A stretch of 64,000 bases of DNA from Porites lobata. Lineage: Eukaryota > Cnidaria > Anthozoa > Scleractinia > Poritidae. Made by a program: the position numbers and the translations under genes. Below the pieces are notes generated by a model, which saw only the letters and a list, made by a program, of their open reading frames with translations, was not told where the DNA came from and made no database searches. Of this stretch, positions 59,311 to 64,000 are shown piece after piece (within the stretch, counting starts at the first letter, position 1; every line of letters starts with the position of its first letter). The stretch is from positions 953,501 to 1,017,500 of the forward strand of contig CALNXK010000165.1 of the NCBI GenBank assembly GCA_942486035.1, read 5' to 3'.

Positions 59311-59690
59311 TACCCCGGGGGGGAAGGGCCTGATATAAACCATATAGGTATGTGCCGCCCCAAAGGGTAGGAATTTTGCGCCGTGTTGGCCTGTAGACGG
59401 GTCCCATTAAGTACGGCTGTGTATCAATGTGTTCGTCTTTTCAATTCCAAAAAAGAAGAAAGTGTAATATGTGGATTCGAAATGACTTTTAAGAAATCTG
59501 TTTGTTGCGGTTTTCGTCTTATCAATGATAACATAATTTCTGTTTCCAAACACGTAATGTTGTGTTTTGTTACCACCTCCAGAACTGAAAAAGGATGTGG
59601 GAAATGACATTTTTTTTGGTCCGAAATACTGCCAGGATTTGGAGAACCGGGCGGCGGCACACCCCTACCAAGAATTCCCTTTATTCCTTT
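59311..59690. repeat. Interspersed CCCGGGG-edged repeat
   Basis: It starts with accccggggggg, contains atgtgccgccccaaagggtagg, and near its end has ggagaaccgggcggcggcacac. The composition differs from the AT-rich flanks and no frame looks coding. Assignment as a dispersed repeat is from style only. Confidence 0.4.
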
Positions 59691-59941
59691 TATGCCTTTT
59701 ATTCCCCAGAACTATAACAATTCTATTTATAACAGTGCTTCCTGTCATCCCTTTTTATTTCTTTTTTTAAAATTCATTTTTAAATCTCAGAAAGCATAAC
59801 ATTGCAACCTTCTTTTCAAGGACACCAATGAAATGAAACAACAACAGACATTTGATAATGCGGAAAAAAAAAAATTGTTCTGACTGCCGGACATACAACA
59901 AAAGACTTTAGGGGTGCCCGGGTCTAATATGAAAAACCGAA

Positions 59942-61079
59942 CTATGAGAAATTCATGCCAATGGCCTTTTGGATGTCTTCTTTTGATATCTGCGAGAGCT
60001 CTGATTCATCATCCTTCACCTCTCCAAAGGAGTCAGAGCATAGCCTTTCGGCGAGGCTTTCCTTCGCTAGCTCAAATAAACGATCACAAAACCCCGCATT
60101 CCACGCCTTTCTAAAATCCTCCGGGGTGTGCAGAGCGATCAGATTACCCAATTCCTGTACTGTTATGTCAGTATTGAAACCACGCGTTTGAAGCTTCCGC
60201 ATGAAAATATCAGCAAGTTCTTCGCACGTGAAGTCATCACATATGAACATTGCTCTTATTCTACGCCTAAAACCGGGGTTCAATTTTATGAACTCTTCCA
60301 TCCGAGCTGGGTATCCAGCAAATGTCATCACTGGATTACCTCGGAGCATGGCTTCCATCAAGGTAATCCTTCTCGGAGTCCACCTTCAGACGATACGCCT
60401 CATCTACGAAAAGTACGCCGCCCTCTGCCCGCTCGATACACACTTTCGTCTGGAGGCAGTCTGCCCGAGAAACGAGGCAACAAGATCGGGTCGTTGAACT
60501 TCGACCAACTTTGATGTTTTGGTAATTCCCAGGTCTTTCAAGATGCCTAGAAAAATATAAATACATTTTAACCTCCATTAAGCAGCTACCCTCCGGGTAC
60601 CTGTAAGTGATCACTTAATAGAGATTAGCCGGTCGATAGAGGTTCATCAGCAGAAACTTCGCTTTATTTTGAAACAAGTGCGCGAGGGAAGGTGTGTTAC
60701 GGGTCCACAATTGGCCGTCACCTTCTATAACGACGATACTTTCCTTCATCATATTCGTAACTAGACGTACGACTGGTTAATTAAGGTGACAACAATAGAA
60801 TAACCCGTTGTCGGTTGCCGCTGTCGCTCAGTGGAGGTGGCGGCTTGAAATGTGTATAACTTCTTAGTCCAGTCATTCGTTCCTACAATTTGATCACTGG
60901 CCGCTTATAAGAGGTTGCCCTCTTATTGAGGGCGCAACTGTTATTTGGCTGATGCCAGTAATCGGGAATTCACACACCTGCCATCAACCTCCCTATCGTC
61001 ATTTTCCCAGTTCCCGGATTACCCATGAGCACCATGTGGTAAACAGGTGGATCTTTCTTGTCTTTACCAGAGGCCCCTG
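59942..61079 (-). pseudogene. CbbX/SpoVK-type AAA+ ATPase module, frameshifted
   Basis: Two minus-strand exons: 61079-60978 and 60546-59942, joined in phase 1. Exon A has MVLMGNPGTGKMTIGRLMAG, a Walker A in which the Ser/Thr after Gly-Lys is Met (codon ATG). Exon B has KLVEVQRPDLVASFLGQTA, then a one-base loss shifts to ERAEGGVLFVDEAYRL (Walker B), and a second, out-of-frame deletion after SEKDY shifts to MLRGNPVMTFAGYP, NPGFRRRIRAMF (arginine finger region) and CDRLFELAKESLAERL, ending at TAG. The order is that of CbbX/SpoVK AAA+ domains. It starts 58 bases after the USP-like stop on the same strand, but no phase-compatible splice joins them. Two frameshifts plus the Walker A change make it a probable pseudogene; assembly error could explain the frameshifts but not the Met. 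Confidence 0.78.
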
Positions 61080-61136
61080 CTGTAATTTTATAGGACGCCC
61101 GCTACGAAATACAGATAGCCAGGTGAAAAAATAAAG

Positions 61137-63270
61137 TCAAGACGTTAACATTGCTACCGTTGGGTATTGTAGAACAACTGGCTTTCGGTCCCCGTCAAAC
61201 TGTAACCTATTCAGATTTTATTGGTAGTCGGGAATGGGAAAATAATGATATTGAAAGAAACGACAGGTAGATGTACGATGAATTAAACGTACGTGTGACA
61301 CTAACCATTCGCGGGAAGTCGCTGTAATCCTCACAATACTGGTGTAATGCCCCAATTCATGGCTTATTGCTCCCCACAATATCACGTTATTGGCACTGGA
61401 CCCGTAAAGGGGCATTAATTCACCAGGATTAGAAAGGGAAAACTCCGATAACGTCAATGGAATGTCAACTTTAGCCTGCAAGAAAATTAAAAATAAAGTG
61501 CACTTTAATGGTTGGTTTTCACAAATCTTTTAAGTCAGGTTTGGTAACCCAAACATCATGTGCTGATGCATGTCAAAATTTAACTACAACTTCAGGTTTT
61601 CTTACGTTAACTGTACGGTTCAGGCAAATAGCAAATAAGTTTGCAAGTCTTCTATACTTGATCACTCTTCGTGGTGCCGCTGATAGCTCTATATCCTATG
61701 ACGCAGAAAAGAAAAACAGAAATGAAAACGTCAGTAGGCTATGTCGCAAAAAGGTCAGGTATAAACACATGAAGAACTAATCAGATTATCGAGTTTCATT
61801 GGCTACATTTCAAATAGGATGAATATCGGAATATCTTTTGCTTACCTTGGTGACTCCTGTCTGCACGACCTCCAATAAACGAGTAAGTGAGTCTCCTTCC
61901 TCCCAACTGGCCGGCACGATTAGATAGTTACACGGAGACAATGGACACTGAGTTAAGAAAATCATTTAATGCTGTTATTTGAACAATAATTTGTCCTTTT
62001 TGTTTCCATGTATCTTGGAAGGGAATGAACAAATTTACACTGACCGGATGCTTTAAGTTAATTCTCCCAAAAAAGAAGACGCAATAATATCTGCATGCTG
62101 CGTTATTTTGCCTACTCAAGACACATTTATAATAAAAACCGGTTACTGAATTTTTCATTCCAAAACCGAAACAACAGTACGTTACCAACTATGACGCCAT
62201 CCAAAAGCCGGCTTTAGATGACCAAGCGTAGCGACAGGATTTTATAAACAGTTTTATTTCTTGATTAATATTTGTTAGTTGAGAAAAAGGATACTGTCGA
62301 TGAAGACGTTCCCATTTTCATTATCTGCATCGGAGTCATGCACACGACTATAATACGTTTCTTTGAAAGACTTGCACGTCCCCTCAAAGAGACCATCCTG
62401 GTCCTTTAATTAAAAATGGTAATGCATCACTGTTCAGCCATTGTCAACGTTTGTCAAGTTGCCCCACCCTTTCAATGCCCCATTTTGATAGTGAACTTAA
62501 CCGGAGGCGTATTTTCAGCGACGGGCTGCAACTGAAAGTGGCTCTGCCCATGTTTCCAAACAATCTCCTCTACAGGATTAATAACAGTTAGCAATACTAA
62601 TTTGCTACGTCGAAAAATGTTTGAGGCCCGGCAAAGGCCTCACTTCCTGACGGAGTGCGTTGCTAAACAAATCACCTTTCCTTAAGCTCCCCTTTTTTGG
62701 GAATACAGCTTCAAGAATTACTTTGATTTTGTAAAAAAGGCCAAGGAGCCGAAGAAGTGGGTTGGGAAGGGAAAGCCTTAATTTCCAACGCTTTGATCTA
62801 TGATTCTATTTACAGTCAATTAGTAGATAACGTAACTACAGTTCGTTTACATTAACGGTCACCTCCATTTCTACTTCCAACTTTTCCAGAAGCACTTGAT
62901 AAAACTCCATTGTGTCGTTCCAAAACCCAACACCGCGATCTTTTTTATCCCAGTCAATGGCTGTCAGAAGCTCTGCTACGCTACATTCATATTCTTGCCG
63001 CTGCAAAAGAAAACAAGTTGAGAACCCTATCTAAATAATAAACGACTGTAAAAAGCAAAGATAAAGTTAACCCATACCATGAAATACTTACCTGGAACCC
63101 CTTAGTGTGCACTTTCGAAGCAATGTCGTAGATCTTAACAGTGGCTGTCATTGTTGGACATCCCCCGAGTATAACTTTGGATGCCTGTCTGAGATCAGTT
63201 ATAAAACGAACATGTTGGAGAACTGATAAAAGGCACTTCATATAACAGTTGCTACCGACATCAGGGAAGC
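61137..63270 (-). CDS. Ubiquitin-specific protease-like (peptidase C19) gene, 5' end missing
   Basis: Minus-strand exons: 63270-63092, 63000-62863, about 62403-62275, 61947-61846, 61475-61306 and 61206-61137. The first carries the USP Cys box GFPDVGSNCYMKCLLSVLQ with the catalytic Cys codon at 63245-63247. The fourth and fifth carry NYLIVPASW and AKVDIPLTLSEF, then the His box ILWGAISHELGHYTSIVR with the His codon at 61347-61349. The last completes W and continues LQFDGDRKPVV, the usual W-x-x-F-D block, then ends at TGA. Known: such enzymes cleave ubiquitin from substrates. The third exon (LFEGTCKSFKETYY) has no clear donor and reads into a TAA; the zinc-binding Cys pairs of many USPs are not seen. 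Upstream exons lie beyond the Penelope insertion at 63.4 kb or outside the window. Domain identity is solid; intactness is uncertain. Confidence 0.75.
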
Positions 63271-63479
63271 CTGCAAGGATTAAGCAAGAAGAACATGGTT
63301 AGCATGATTTTACTGAGAGCGTGTGAAAAACCAAGAGACACAGAAAACATCAAGAAGGAAGTATGCCGTTCTTTAACCAAAATGGGCTACGCATCACAGC
63401 ACCTACCGGCCCTTCACAAAACCTAAAACCACGCTATAGTAAGTCCATCGCGAGAGCAACCACCCACCGATCACCACAA

Positions 63480-64000
63480 AGAACATACCCGCCGTCATCA
63501 ACAGACGGCTATCATCCCTTTCATCGGACAAAGCATCATTCGACCAAGCCACCCCCCATACCAAAAAGCACTCGACGAAAGCGGATACCACTACACTCTA
63601 CACTACGAACCGACTACAACTGCTAAACGGAGAAACAGACAACGCAACAACATCCTCTGGTACAACCCCCCATTCAGCAAAAGCGTCAGCACCAACATTG
63701 GTCACAGATTCCTCACCCTAGTAGACAAACACTTCCCTAAAAAGAACAAACTCAGAAAAATCTTCAACCGCAATACCAGCAAGATCAGCTACAGTTGCAT
63801 GAATAACACTAAACAAATTATCGACAACCACAACAAGCGTATCCTGAATGCATCCAAACACACAGATAAATCCACAGATAACTCTGTTGACAACAAATTA
63901 TGTAACTGCCGACAAAAAAACTCATGCCCTCTTAACGGAAACTGCCTTCAATCATCAGTTATCTACCAAGCAACCGTCAAACGTAACGACAATAACACTT
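63480..64000 (+). mobile_element. Penelope-like element, RT end and start of GIY-YIG, cut by window edge
   Basis: One open frame from about 63504 to the edge reads IPFIGQSIIRPSHPPYQKAL, NILWYNPPFSKSVSTNIGHR, LVDKHFPKKNKLRKIFNRN and CNCRQKNSCPLNGNCLQSSV, then VIYQATVK, the normal run from the RT thumb into GIY-YIG in Penelope-like elements. It is open over the visible part. It lies upstream of the first visible USP-like exon. Confidence 0.85.

Noticed and set aside
58371..59900. Search for RING or RZ-finger exons of the RNF213-like gene
   Set aside because: No Cys/His spacing of either type in any frame; only repeats are visible.
63403..63591. Minus-strand frame near the right edge
   Set aside because: It is the antisense shadow of the Penelope-like reading frame.

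Overview
The window is animal nuclear DNA: AT-rich, with short exons in long introns and consensus GT/AG splice sites, and with dense interspersed repeats. The repeat types (CR1-like LINEs, one with a PHD-like finger before its endonuclease; Penelope-like elements; hammerhead ribozymes; many foldback MITEs) and an RNF213-family gene together suggest a cnidarian, most likely a stony coral. That assignment is inference from repeat style and gene family, not from a database match.

Layout. From about 2.6 to 58.4 kb the plus strand carries one large gene: 52 exons (about 10.5 kb coding, roughly 3,490 codons) of an RNF213/mysterin-like giant AAA+ protein. The chain starts and ends mid-gene. It covers the N-terminal arm, the dynein-like core with P-loops in exons 21, 29 and 36, and the region before the RING. 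No RING or RZ-finger exon is visible downstream, and exon 47 has two frameshifts. Splice phase is consistent at all joins except 22/23 and 39/40.

Mobile DNA fills the introns. A degenerate CR1-like LINE (5.6-9.0 kb) and a broken RecQ helicase fragment (9.1-10.3 kb) lie between exons 3 and 4. A 1.78-kb foldback element with a triplet-repeat core and a 6-bp target duplication lies between exons 5 and 6. A Penelope-like GIY-YIG fragment flanked by inverted arms lies between exons 20 and 21. A minus-strand CR1-like LINE, with another LINE 3' end nested in it, lies between exons 22 and 23. A hammerhead-ribozyme element sits between two (TA)n tracts right after exon 27. Further MITEs include two pogo/Tigger-like ones with TA duplications.

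From about 59.9 to 63.3 kb the minus strand carries two neighbouring units: exons of a ubiquitin-specific protease (peptidase C19) with visible Cys and His boxes, then a CbbX/SpoVK-type AAA+ module with two frameshifts and an altered Walker A. They converge on the truncated RNF213-like gene, so a ubiquitin ligase-type ATPase and a deubiquitinase lie tail to tail. A second Penelope-like fragment occupies the right edge.

The features most worth follow-up are the two hammerhead ribozymes, the foldback element, the missing E3 half of the RNF213-like gene, and the USP/AAA pair.
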